Assembly (NCBI GenBank): GCA_018304105.1
Contig: JAGVWX010000007.1
Location: 1 to 64,000 of the forward strand
DNA: 64,000 nucleotides
Direction: 5' to 3'
Source of the DNA: Candidatus Pacearchaeota archaeon
Lineage (GTDB): Archaea; Nanobdellota; Nanobdellia; Pacearchaeales; GW2011-AR1
Made by a program: the position numbers and the translations under genes. Position 1 is the stretch's first letter; every line of letters begins with the position of its first letter. The notes under the pieces were generated by a model. That model ran no database searches, had not been told where the DNA came from, and was given only the letters and a program-made list of their open reading frames with translations. Of this stretch, positions 18,993 to 28,022 are shown piece by piece.

Positions 18993-19613
18993 TTAACTCA
19001 GCAACCCAATCAAAATTCCTTCGATGATTGCTGCGACTATCAGTAATGGGACGATTATTACTAGGAAAACGTTTATTGAATTGTAGAACCGCCTTTTGAA
19101 TTCAGCAACGCGATGTTTTCTGTTTATGAAAAACGAGAAGCCGAGTTTTATGCCGAGGCCGAACGATATGAAAATTGCGGGGAGTTCGAAAATTCCATGA
19201 GGGAGGATGCGCCACCAGGAAGCTATGCCTGCGACTTCAGATGATTTCGAGAGAACGTAGCCGAGAATTATGCCGTTGGTGAAGTCGCTTATGATTGGGA
19301 AGATTCCTAAAAAAATTCCTCCGAGCATTGAAAGGAAAGAGCTTTGAAGATTGTTCTGAAGGATAAAGAAAGTCATTTCGAAAGTGTTCAGGCCGGATGT
19401 TTTGTTTAGAAGGTCTTTGAGAATTTCGTTAATCATCACGGCGAGTTCGTTCTGGAATAAGACACCGATAAAGATGCCGAGGACGAACAAGATTAGTGAG
19501 ATGAAGATGAATTGTTTTGACTCTCTGATGTAAGAAGTTGCTTCTTTGAATTGGACTTTTAACGAGAGCTCTTTTGCGGGAAGTTTAGACTTATTTATTT
19601 TTTTCTTTTTCAT
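18993..19613 (-). CDS. Stage II sporulation protein M (SpoIIM)-family membrane protein
   Basis: SMLGGIFLGIFPIISDFTNGIILGYV...ILPHGIFELPAIFISFGLGIKLG; listed ORF start extends into repeat element. Confidence 0.85.
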   Translation of the reverse strand: MKKKKINKSKLPAKELSLKVQFKEATSYIRESKQFIFISLILFVLGIFIGVLFQNELAVMINEILKDLLNKTSGLNTFEMTFFILQNNLQSSFLSMLGGIFLGIFPIISDFTNGIILGYVLSKSSEVAGIASWWRILPHGIFELPAIFISFGLGIKLGFSFFINRKHRVAEFKRRFYNSINVFLVIIVPLLIVAAIIEGILIGLLS

Positions 19614-19628
19614 TGTGATTATTTTTGG

Positions 19629-19800
19629 CTTTGTTGAAATTTTTTGTGAATTGTTTGCTACTCGCAGCCACGCTCGTGATTTGTTTGCCGGTTTACTCTC
19701 GCGTAACTGCTCGCCCACCCCCCCGCCCAGATAGTTTCGGCTCGTAAATAATTAAAGCCGAATTATTTTTCGCAAACAATTCCTACTTTTTCAATAAAGC
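19629..19800 (+). mobile_element. MITE-like structured element (family B) with GCTTTGTTGAAA...TTTTTCAATAAAGC ends
   Basis: Terminal inverted repeats; internal CTCGCAGCCACGCTCG, CTCGCGTAAC, TTCGGCT/AGCCGAA. Confidence 0.55.
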
Positions 19801-19860
19801 TTAATGGGATTTTGTGTATAAAAGGATTTGTAAGTTGTTGATTTTTACCTGCCCAATTGG

Positions 19861-19890
19861 ACTCGCTATTTTTTGCTGCTGCGAGTCTTG
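19861..19890 (+). repeat. GGACTCGC/GCGAGTCT hairpin element
   Basis: CAATTGGACTCGC...GCGAGTCTTGATTATTTG. Confidence 0.8.
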
Positions 19891-20041
19891 ATTATTTGCA
19901 ACTTCGCTCGCAGTGCTCGCTCGTTGTTATGCCCCCTTCATCTCGCCGAAAGTTATGATACCTACCAGACCGACTTGGGAATAGGTTTCTTGACAATATT
20001 AATATTAATTAATTTTATTTTGGAATTGTAAATTATAAAAT

Positions 20042-20746
20042 TTATCTGAACATCTTTTGAAGCTTGGCGACTTTTCTCTGATATTTCATTCTAAGAAATA
20101 GTCCGTAGACGATGCCAGCGAGGAAGCCGCCGAAATGGGCGACGTTACCGATTGGCCAGTTTGCGAAAATGGAAATCGCCCAGACCACGAAGAGGACTAG
20201 CGGAACCATGATATATGCGGGAAGAGAGAAGAACGGGAGGAAGATAATCATGAATTTTAATTTTGGCAGGAGCATTACGTAGAGGCCTGCGATTGCGAAG
20301 ATTGCGCCAGATGCCCCGACCATGAACATGTCTGGAGAGCCGAATATTCTTTCGCCCCAAAGAGTACTGCCAAATTGAGCTGAGAGAGCCACGGAAAGTA
20401 TACCTGCGAAAATTCCTGAAAGAATGTAAAACCAAAGAAAGCGTTTTCTGCCGATTATCCTCTCGCATAAACTGCCGAGGGAGAAAAGGACGAACATGTT
20501 TATCAAGAGGTGGCCGATTCCGCTGTGAATGAACATATGAGTGATAAGTGTCCAGAGGAATTTGCCTTGCATTATGTTTGAAGGTTTTAGAGCGAGATAG
20601 TCAATATAATCGGGAAAAAATGCAAAGATGATTCGACCAATCAATGAAATAAATATAGTGATGACGATAAGCCAGGCTACTGTTGAAAACGAATTCAATA
20701 GCACCGAAAGGCTGCTTCCGGTTTTTTTTATTTTATAGCGGTTCAT
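20042..20746 (-). CDS. Rhomboid family intramembrane serine protease
   Basis: HMFIHSGIGHLLINM, GASGAIFAIAGL, NVAHFGGFLAGIVYGL. Confidence 0.93.
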   Translation of the reverse strand: MNRYKIKKTGSSLSVLLNSFSTVAWLIVITIFISLIGRIIFAFFPDYIDYLALKPSNIMQGKFLWTLITHMFIHSGIGHLLINMFVLFSLGSLCERIIGRKRFLWFYILSGIFAGILSVALSAQFGSTLWGERIFGSPDMFMVGASGAIFAIAGLYVMLLPKLKFMIIFLPFFSLPAYIMVPLVLFVVWAISIFANWPIGNVAHFGGFLAGIVYGLFLRMKYQRKVAKLQKMFR

Positions 20747-20810
20747 TTTTTCTTAGCTATGCCAAATTTTTCTTTAGCAGGTTTACTTTCCTTTTCTCTT
20801 TCTCGAATTT

Positions 20811-20837
20811 GGATGCCCGTATTTGCGGCTGGCATCA
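20811..20837 (+). repeat. GGATGCC/GGCATCA hairpin element (covariant stem)
   Basis: AATTTGGATGCC...GCTGGCATCATAATTATCTGCAACTTCGC. Confidence 0.65.
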
Positions 20838-20894
20838 TAATTATCTGCAACTTCGCTACGCTCGCTGCCCTCGGTAATAGTAAACCTGCGTTTA

Positions 20895-21725
20895 TTATTT
20901 TTTCGACATAGTTTTTTTCTTTGAGAATTTTTTTATCGCCTTATGCTTCGGAGAATTTTTCTTAGAATGCTTTTTTATCGCCTTATGCTTCGGAGAATTT
21001 TTCTTCTTAATGGTTTTTTTGCCGGCCTTTTTCTTTTTACCTTTTGTCTTCTGCCTTTTTTTCTCTTGTGGTTTCTTCTTTAACTTCTTGGCTTCTTTTG
21101 CTTTTTCTTTGTCTCTCTGAACTTTTCTTAACCTTCTTTCTTCTTCTTTTTGTTTCTTTTCTTCTTTCAATCTTTTTTCTTTTACTTTTCCTTCTTTTGC
21201 TTCTATTTCTGCAACATCAACGTCGATAACCAGGACTTGCTTTTCTATTTCTTTTATTTCATTTTTTATTTTTTCTACTTCTGGAAGGTTGTTTTTTAGC
21301 TGGAGGACTTCGCCGGTTTCGGGACAGACGTAGTCGTTGAGGATAGCTTCCTCTTCGGTATATTCTAAATCTGCGGAAGGGCTGTAGTAAAATCTTTCTT
21401 TTTGCCGTTTCTTTAACTGCTCTTCTAATTTTCTGGATTCTTCAAGGAGCCTTTCTTTGTATTTTAAAAGGCAGCGCTTTACCTTGAGGGTCCAGAAATA
21501 AGTATACCATCCACCTTTTTTCTTGTCTTTTTTTCTGATGAACTGGACGAGGCCGGAGTCGGCGAGCTTGTAGAGCATATTTCTGGTTTGGTTTATGGTG
21601 AGGTTGAGCCTTTTAGCGATGAGGAACTCGTTTACGTTTTGTTTGTTGTAAAGAAGGTCGACTATCTTTTCAGCATCCATGCCCGCGTATTCCGAGATAA
21701 TTTTTTTTAGAAGTTTTTCTTGCAT
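20895..21725 (-). CDS. tfe: Transcription factor E alpha (TFE)-like protein with long Lys-rich C-terminal tail
   Basis: NEFLIAKRLNLTINQTRNMLYKLADSGLVQFIRKKDKKKGGWYTYFWTL winged helix; basic tail with SPKHKAIKK repeats. Confidence 0.8.
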   Translation of the reverse strand: MQEKLLKKIISEYAGMDAEKIVDLLYNKQNVNEFLIAKRLNLTINQTRNMLYKLADSGLVQFIRKKDKKKGGWYTYFWTLKVKRCLLKYKERLLEESRKLEEQLKKRQKERFYYSPSADLEYTEEEAILNDYVCPETGEVLQLKNNLPEVEKIKNEIKEIEKQVLVIDVDVAEIEAKEGKVKEKRLKEEKKQKEEERRLRKVQRDKEKAKEAKKLKKKPQEKKRQKTKGKKKKAGKKTIKKKNSPKHKAIKKHSKKNSPKHKAIKKFSKKKTMSKK

Positions 21726-21841
21726 ATATATCCTTGAAAAAGAATAATTAAAAAGCTTTCTGTTTTTATTGTCGGCGTGAATTGCGTTTTTGTTACCTTT
21801 TGAAAGTTAATATAAACTTATATAAACAAAATTCCAAATTT

Positions 21842-22474
21842 ATGAATATGTTTTTTGGAAAAAAAGAGAATAAAGCCGAGCTTCCAGATTTACCGCCATT
21901 GCCTCCTTTGCCGAGGAAGGACCAGCAGGTTGTTTCGAACGCCGGGGGAGTGCCCGAATTTCCTGAGTCGCCTGGGGAGTCGTCTTTTGGGATGATGCAG
22001 CTTCCGGGAAGGAAAGATGCTTTTTTGAATCAGCCAATGGAAGAAAAGAAGGTTAAGGTTGTTGAAATGGAAGAGTGGCATCCGCATGGTTCGGAGCCGG
22101 AAGAATCGGATGAGGAATATGAGATGGAGCTTCCAGAGGTTCCACATCTGCCGAGAATTTCTGAGTCAGAATCTGAAATGACCCGCAGGCCAATGGGACA
22201 GTTGCCGATGTCGAGGAGAATGTATGTTCAGCACAAGACGATTCAGCCCCAGCAAGTAGATGATGTTTTTGTAAGGATTGACAAGTTTCACACTGCGAGA
22301 AAATCTTTGAGCGAGATCCAGAACAAACTTAACGATATTGATGAGCTGGTTAGAAGAATTAGGGATACCAAGCTAAAGGAAGAGCAGGAGCTGGCGAATT
22401 GGGAAAAGGAGTTGATGCAGATTAAATCCAAGGTGCAGACCGTAACAGAAAATATTTTTGAGAAGGTGGAGTAG
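21842..22474 (+). CDS. Hypothetical protein with Pro/Leu-rich N-terminus and C-terminal coiled coil
   Basis: ELPDLPPLPPLPRKD; internal ATG of ORF 21782. Confidence 0.6.
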   Translation: MNMFFGKKENKAELPDLPPLPPLPRKDQQVVSNAGGVPEFPESPGESSFGMMQLPGRKDAFLNQPMEEKKVKVVEMEEWHPHGSEPEESDEEYEMELPEVPHLPRISESESEMTRRPMGQLPMSRRMYVQHKTIQPQQVDDVFVRIDKFHTARKSLSEIQNKLNDIDELVRRIRDTKLKEEQELANWEKELMQIKSKVQTVTENIFEKVE

Positions 22475-22478
22475 TAGG

Positions 22479-22616
22479 ATGTTAAATAAAAAATGCCTTG
22501 AGCATCTTGGAAAAGTAAAATTGAATGTGGATTGTTATCAAAACGATTTAATAATAGTTAATAATTTTAGATTTATTTCCTGGGCTATTTTTGGGGCTGG
22601 CGGGGGGGCAAGATGA
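22479..22616 (+). CDS. Possible 45-aa small protein, translationally coupled (ATGA) to the next ORF
   Basis: Own reading: MLNKKCLEHLGKVKLNVDCYQNDLIIVNNFRFISWAIFGAGGGAR; stop overlaps ATG at 22613. Confidence 0.35.
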   Translation: MLNKKCLEHLGKVKLNVDCYQNDLIIVNNFRFISWAIFGAGGGAR

Positions 22617-22957
22617 CAAATGCAGAATATGTCAAGCTGTCTCCATCAGAGAGTAATTTTGGACAGGCGAATCTTCTTGGCGCGCAATTGGAACTTTTGA
22701 AGTTGATACAGAGTTTTCATAAGTTCAGGGTATTGAGAGATGAGGAGCTTATTCTGAAAATTACTTTGAAGAATTATCTTGAAGGAACGTCAAAGGAAGT
22801 TGTTAAGTTGGAAAGGCTTTTGCCGAAGGCGGATTACAAGGAAGATCGGGGCGAGGACGATTCTGAGAATGCTGCTGAGAAGCATAAAAGATTGTCGCTC
22901 GAAGAAGAGATTGAAAAAGTTCGAGCGAAGCTGAGCATGTTGAGAGATGAGATTTAG
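22613..22957 (+). CDS. Hypothetical protein
   Basis: ORF with amphipathic helical/coiled-coil character, same strand as neighbours. Confidence 0.6.
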   Translation: MTNAEYVKLSPSESNFGQANLLGAQLELLKLIQSFHKFRVLRDEELILKITLKNYLEGTSKEVVKLERLLPKADYKEDRGEDDSENAAEKHKRLSLEEEIEKVRAKLSMLRDEI

Positions 22958-23001
22958 GTTTCTTGAGATAATTTTATAAAAACCCTTTATTCTAAATTTA
23001 T

Positions 23002-23334
23002 ATGGAAAAGGAAGAAATAATTGAGGGGATACTTTATCTGCTGCAAGGAGACAATTCAAATTTTGATGGGTTTGGGTATACTCTGGAAGAGGTAAGGACT
23101 TTTCTTAAGTTCAATAAAGTTGGTGAATTTAAGGAGAATGGTGATTTAACGGATTTCTTGCATGAGATGGAACAAGACGGCTTAATTGAAGAAAGACATT
23201 TCGATTTTAGCGGAAAAGATTTAGGAAGGATTGATTATAGCATTGAAAATATTGGAATAAAGAAAATTGAAGAAATAAAGAAGAGTCTGAAAGTTAGGGG
23301 GATTAAACTGGAAGACAAATGGAAAATTGCCTAG
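23002..23334 (+). CDS. Hypothetical protein (winged-helix-like)
   Basis: ORF 110 aa, compact start after TTTATA-rich promoter region. Confidence 0.55.
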   Translation: MEKEEIIEGILYLLQGDNSNFDGFGYTLEEVRTFLKFNKVGEFKENGDLTDFLHEMEQDGLIEERHFDFSGKDLGRIDYSIENIGIKKIEEIKKSLKVRGIKLEDKWKIA

Positions 23335-23385
23335 ATTTTAATTAAATAAAATGTCCAACAGTTTTATAAATTCCTTTGAGCTTTC

Positions 23386-24093
23386 TTGGTTATGGGCAGC
23401 GAGATAAAAAATAAGGCTGTTGTTATAACAGGAGCCAGTAGCGGAATAGGCAGGTCAATTGCGGAAGCTTTCTTAGAGAAAGGGGCTAAAGTTATAGTTT
23501 TTGGAATGAACCAGCCCAAGACCGATGTGGAATTTCATAAGGTTGATGTGTCCAAAGAAGACGAGATTAAGTTTGCGTTATCTAAAGTCAAGAATATTGA
23601 TTTTTTAATCAATAATGCAGGCATTGCAAAGATTGAGAGTGTTGAAAAAATGTCTACTAAAGATATGAATGAAATGATAGATATTAATTTCAAGGGTATT
23701 TTCTGGATGTCTAAATATTCTATTCCTAAAATTAAGGATGGCGGATGTATTATTAATATTAGCTCTCTGGCGGGATTAAAAAGTTTTGAGAAATATGGAA
23801 TCTATTGTGCGACTAAATCTGCGGTAATCAGCCTAACTAAAACTCTTGCTTTAGAATTAGCTCAGAGAAAAATTAGAGTTAATTGTATTGCTCCAGGAGT
23901 AGTTGATACAGGAATATGGGAAAAGATGTATGGCAGGAATGGCAGAAAGGAGTTGAAAGATTGCGAAGACTCTATACCATTGAAGAGAGTTGGAAAGCCG
24001 AATGAGATAGCGCATGCGGCCTTATTTTTTTGCGAGAATGAATTTGTGAACGGTCAGACAATAAGCGTTGACGGTGGAGAGAGTATAGATTAA
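23386..24093 (+). CDS. SDR family oxidoreductase
   Basis: VITGASSGIGRSIAEAFLEKG, NNAG, YCATKSAVISLTKTLALEL, SVDGG; start may be 23392. Confidence 0.94.
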   Translation: MVMGSEIKNKAVVITGASSGIGRSIAEAFLEKGAKVIVFGMNQPKTDVEFHKVDVSKEDEIKFALSKVKNIDFLINNAGIAKIESVEKMSTKDMNEMIDINFKGIFWMSKYSIPKIKDGGCIINISSLAGLKSFEKYGIYCATKSAVISLTKTLALELAQRKIRVNCIAPGVVDTGIWEKMYGRNGRKELKDCEDSIPLKRVGKPNEIAHAALFFCENEFVNGQTISVDGGESID

Positions 24094-24094
24094 T

Positions 24095-25882
24095 ATGGAA
24101 ATAAAAACGAGATGGGAACTGATAAAGAAATATATTGAGTTCTTTAGGAGCAAGGGGCATCATGAAATTCCTTCGGCTTCGCTGATTCCGGAGAATGATC
24201 CAACTGTGCTGTTTACGACTGCAGGAATGCATCCGCTTGTGCCGTTTTTGCAGGGGGAAAGGCATCCGCATGGGAAGAGGCTTGTTGATGTGCAGAAGTG
24301 CATTAGAACGGGCGATATTGAAGATGTTGGAGACGAAGTTCATCACACTTTCTTCGAGATGCTTGGGAATTGGTCGCTTGGAGATTATTGGAAAAAGGAA
24401 GCGATTGAATGGAGCTATGAATTTCTTACTTCGGAAGAATGGCTTGGGATTCCAAAAGAGAAACTTGCGGTTAGCTGTTTTGTCGGAGAAGAATCGATGG
24501 GAGTGAAGAAAGATATTGAGAGCTCGGAGCATTGGCTGAAGATGGGAATTCCTGAAAAGAGAATTGCTTTTCTTAGCAGGTCGCAGAATTGGTGGGGGCT
24601 GGCTGGAGAGAGCGGACCATGTGGGCCAGATACGGAAATGTTTTATTGGGTTGGGAAGGGAGACGCGCCAGAAAAGTTTGAGCCAGAAGATAAAAGATGG
24701 GTTGAAATATGGAATGATGTTTTTATGCAATACAGTAAGAAAAAAGACGGAGGGTACGAACTTTTGGAACACAAGAATGTTGACACTGGAATGGGAGTTG
24801 AAAGGACGATTGCAGTTTTGCTCGGGCTTGATGATAATTACAAAACGCCCGGTTTCACGCCGATAATTGCGGAGATTGAGAAATTGTCAGGAAAGAAGTA
24901 TGATGAAAATAAAAAAGCGTTTAGGATTATTGCGGACCATTTGAGAGCGAGTGTTTTTATTCTTGGAGACGAAAGAGGAGTGAAGCCGGGAAATCTTGGG
25001 CAGGGTTATGTTTTGCGAAGGTTGATTAGAAGAGCGATTAGGTATGGAAATATTCTGGGGATTGAGCAGGATTTTACTGTCCAGATTGCGAGGGCGATTT
25101 TACCGGTTTATCCGGATTATCAAGAACTGCATAGGAATCATAAGACGATTTGCGACGAGTTGCAAGCGGAAGAAGAGAGATTTAGGAAGACGCTTGAGAA
25201 AGGGCTTAAAATTTTTGAGAAGATTGCGCATGATGATATTATCACGGGAAGAGAGGCGTTCTTGCTTTTCCAATCGTATGGATTTCCGATTGAGATGACT
25301 GTTGAGCTGGCGAATGAGAAAGGCGCGCAGATTGATTTGGAAGAGTATAATTCGGAATTTAAGAGACATCAGGATTTGTCGAGGACTTCAAGCGCTGGGC
25401 AGTTTAAGTCTGGATTGGCAGACGATTCTGAACAGACGAAGAAGCTGCACACTGCGACGCACATGCTTCTTGAGGCGCTGAAAAGAGTTTTGAATTCAGA
25501 CATTAGGCAAAGAGGTTCGAATATTACTCCTACAAGGTCGAGGTTTGATTTTTCTTACGAGAGGAAATTGAGCGATGAAGAAAGGAAAGAAGTTGAGGAG
25601 ATGGTTAATGGAAAGATTCGCGCGGGGCTGGAAGTTGAAAGGGAAGAGCTGCCATTGCAGGAAGCGTTTAGCTCTGGGGCGATGGGAGAATTTGGAGCGA
25701 AGTATCCAGACATTGTTTCAGTTTACACGGTTCTTGATCCTAATGAACCAAGAGGATATTTCAGCAAGGAGATTTGCACAGGACCGCATGTTCATAATAC
25801 GAAAGAGTTAGGGAAATTTAAAATATTAAAAGAAGAAAGTGTGAGTGCTGGTGTGAGAAGGATTAAGAGTGTTGTGGAGTAA
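24095..25882 (+). CDS. alaS: Alanine--tRNA ligase, short form
   Basis: TTAGMHPLVPFLQG, DVGDEVHHTFFEMLGNWSLGDYWK, HTATHMLLEAL, CTGPHVHNTKELG; ends at about 595 aa. Confidence 0.93.
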   Translation: MEIKTRWELIKKYIEFFRSKGHHEIPSASLIPENDPTVLFTTAGMHPLVPFLQGERHPHGKRLVDVQKCIRTGDIEDVGDEVHHTFFEMLGNWSLGDYWKKEAIEWSYEFLTSEEWLGIPKEKLAVSCFVGEESMGVKKDIESSEHWLKMGIPEKRIAFLSRSQNWWGLAGESGPCGPDTEMFYWVGKGDAPEKFEPEDKRWVEIWNDVFMQYSKKKDGGYELLEHKNVDTGMGVERTIAVLLGLDDNYKTPGFTPIIAEIEKLSGKKYDENKKAFRIIADHLRASVFILGDERGVKPGNLGQGYVLRRLIRRAIRYGNILGIEQDFTVQIARAILPVYPDYQELHRNHKTICDELQAEEERFRKTLEKGLKIFEKIAHDDIITGREAFLLFQSYGFPIEMTVELANEKGAQIDLEEYNSEFKRHQDLSRTSSAGQFKSGLADDSEQTKKLHTATHMLLEALKRVLNSDIRQRGSNITPTRSRFDFSYERKLSDEERKEVEEMVNGKIRAGLEVEREELPLQEAFSSGAMGEFGAKYPDIVSVYTVLDPNEPRGYFSKEICTGPHVHNTKELGKFKILKEESVSAGVRRIKSVVE

Positions 25883-26012
25883 GATTTATAATTGAGTGGT
25901 TGTTTATTATATTAAAATGAAAAGAAAGTCTTCTAAGAAATCGTCAAGGGAGAGCAAAATTTCTGCTAAAAAAAGAGCGTGAAGAGACCCAAAAAAGGAT
26001 GGGGACGCTCTT

Positions 26013-26462
26013 ATGGATACTGACCTTGTCATTCTGATTATTCAGGCGACGTCTTCAGTTATAGCCCTAATTTCAGTTGTCGTGCTTTATCTGACGATAA
26101 ACAGCAATAGGAAAATTAACTAAAGGCTTCTTTTTAATGAGGTTGTAAAACAAGAAAGAGAACTGAGGGTTAAACTAAGTGAGTATAGAGAAGAGATTCA
26201 TAAAAGAGAAAGCAAATCCAAAAAGGAAGAAGATTTTATTGAGATAAAATTGGATTACGACACCTTGCTGTTTAATTATTATGAATATCTTGCTATTTGC
26301 GTTTATCAGAGACTTGTTAATGAACAGGAAACAAAACTTTATTTTAAAGATTTGTTGGTTGGGGTTAGGCAGAAGTTTGAGAATTCTGTTTTATTCATGG
26401 AACATTATGCCGAGAGAAGTCAATACGGGGCTCTTCGTTGGTTGTTTAGACATTGGGACTGA
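26013..26462 (+). pseudogene. Membrane-anchored hypothetical protein interrupted by one in-frame TAA (26121-26123)
   Basis: MDTDLVILIIQATSSVIALISVVVLYLTINSNRKIN*RLLFNEVVKQERELRVKLSEYREEIH...YGALRWLFRHWD continuous in one frame. Confidence 0.65.
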
Positions 26463-26517
26463 ATGATTAGTTATTGGTTCTCAAAAAGTTTAAATAGTTT
26501 CCTACTTTGGGTAGGAA

Positions 26518-26793
26518 ATGGTAGAACTAAAGGTAAGACTTGGGCCAAAGGGGCAGGTTGTAATTCCAAAGATATTCAGAAATATGTTCAAGATGCACCC
26601 AGGCAGCGAGATAATAATCACGTTTGAGAAAGATAAAGGGGTTGTAATTAAGAAAACAGAAGGCAGGATTGCCGAGAAATTTAAGGAAATTGCGACGGAA
26701 GTATCGAAGGAGAGGAAAGGCAAGAAGTTTTCTTATAATAAAAATGAGTTTTATGAGCAATATGAAAAGAGAGAAAAAAGAGCAGGACTCTGA
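26518..26793 (+). CDS. AbrB/VapB-type antitoxin
   Basis: VRLGPKGQVVIPKIFRNMFKMHPGSEIIITFE, SpoVT-AbrB fold. Confidence 0.88.
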   Translation: MVELKVRLGPKGQVVIPKIFRNMFKMHPGSEIIITFEKDKGVVIKKTEGRIAEKFKEIATEVSKERKGKKFSYNKNEFYEQYEKREKRAGL

Positions 26794-27205
26794 GCTGGAA
26801 GATTTGTATCTGGACGCGAATGTTTTTATTTATTCTATTTTGGACGATAGTTTTGTTGGAAACAACGCTAGAAGAATATTAGAAAAAATTGAAAATGGAG
26901 TTTATCAAGGATTCACTTCGGTGCTGACGGTTGACGAGGTTTTATGGAAGATTCAAAAAGTTGTTGGAAAAGAGAAGGCTGCAGGCATAGCCAGGGATTT
27001 TTTGGGCTTGGCGAATCTTGAATTTGTGCCTGCCGATAATTCTGTAATAACAAAAGCACTGGAAATCTATATGAGCGAGAAATTGGACCCGAGAGACTCA
27101 ATACATTTGGCTTGCATGCAAATTAAAAAGCTTAAAGTAATCGCAAGCTCGGATATTGATTTCGACAGAGTAAAATGGATAAGAAGAATTGATTTCTCTA
27201 AGTAA
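26762..27205 (+). CDS. PIN domain toxin (VapC-like)
   Basis: LYLDANVFIYSIL...TVDEVLWKI...LDPRDSIHLACM; overlaps antitoxin 3' end. Confidence 0.88.
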   Translation: MKREKKEQDSELEDLYLDANVFIYSILDDSFVGNNARRILEKIENGVYQGFTSVLTVDEVLWKIQKVVGKEKAAGIARDFLGLANLEFVPADNSVITKALEIYMSEKLDPRDSIHLACMQIKKLKVIASSDIDFDRVKWIRRIDFSK

Positions 27206-27595
27206 CTAGTTAACAAAAATCGTGCTATTGATTTTTCTTATGAGATTTGCGCCTTTCTTCAGCTGGCCTGTGGCGTTGAAGGTTGGGAGGGCCATGGCAT
27301 TTTTGCCGTCGGATGTGTTAAGGTAAACGTAGCCATCGTAAAGGCCTATTGAATATTCTTTGCCGGCAATTGTATTTGGAATGTCAAATTCCCTGGTGTA
27401 ACCGTCTGTTGATTTTGCTGCAATGTTTATTTCATTTTGAATATCTAATGCTAATTCGGTTATTATTATGTTTCTTTGCTCTGCACTTTTCTCCGCGATT
27501 CTTCCCTGGAAAATTCCTACAAAGACTATCACGAAAAAAAAGACTGCTCCAACTAAGAGCATGAATTCGATTGCGGACTGGGCTCTTTTATTCAT
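27206..27595 (-). CDS. Class III signal peptide pilin-like protein
   Basis: MNKRAQSAIEFMLLVGAVFFFVIVFVGIFQGR. Confidence 0.82.
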   Translation of the reverse strand: MNKRAQSAIEFMLLVGAVFFFVIVFVGIFQGRIAEKSAEQRNIIITELALDIQNEINIAAKSTDGYTREFDIPNTIAGKEYSIGLYDGYVYLNTSDGKNAMALPTFNATGQLKKGANLIRKINSTIFVN

Positions 27596-27748
27596 AAGAT
27601 TGTTAGAATCTAAGCGTATATATTGTTTTTGCAAGGATAATAAATTATGATGTCCTACCCGCCCAATTGTCCGCAAACATTGAGGCTGCGGCAATTATTT
27701 GCAACTTCGCCTATTCGCAGATTTTTGGCATTGTTTTTTACCCGCCCA

Positions 27749-27852
27749 ACTCGCAGCCACGCTCGAAATTTGCTAATTATTTGCACTCGCGTAACATGCT
27801 CGCCCACCCGATGCGATGTTGCCTTAGATATCTTGGCGTCTGGCAACATCGC
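27749..27852 (+). repeat. Structured intergenic element: CTCGCAGCCACGCTCG...CTCGCGTAAC motif plus 11-bp perfect hairpin GCGATGTTGCC/GGCAACATCGC
   Basis: 27813-27823 with 27842-27852 perfect inverted repeat; motif shared with other family B copies. Confidence 0.65.
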
Positions 27853-28022
27853 CTAATGCCAAAAAATCGTTATGCGCTCGTTGCTTTGCCGCCTCTTCGC
27901 TCCGCCAAGAAATATCATCCCAAATCCACCAGACCGAGAAGAGTGGGAAAAGGTAGACTTGAGAACAGTTTTTTATTTAAAAGGAATTGAATTTTATTGG
28001 CACGAGATTGGTTTTTTTCATC

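Noticed and set aside
19613-19718. N-terminal extension MGEQLRESKPANKSRAWLRVANNSQ of the SpoIIM-family ORF
   Set aside because: Translates a family B repeat element; MKKKKINKSKL start at 19613 is more plausible.
19861-20837. GGAC hairpins considered as ordinary Rho-independent terminators
   Set aside because: No consistent U-tract after the stem, fixed + orientation next to minus-strand genes, and stems covary with conserved flanks.
21044-21229. Leu/Phe/Ser-rich plus-strand ORF of 61 aa
   Set aside because: Antisense of the Lys/Glu-rich TFE tail; composition artefact.
27655-27990. ORFs 27647, 27667, 27655(-), 27872
   Set aside because: Overlap dense intergenic repeat elements, no domain and biased composition.
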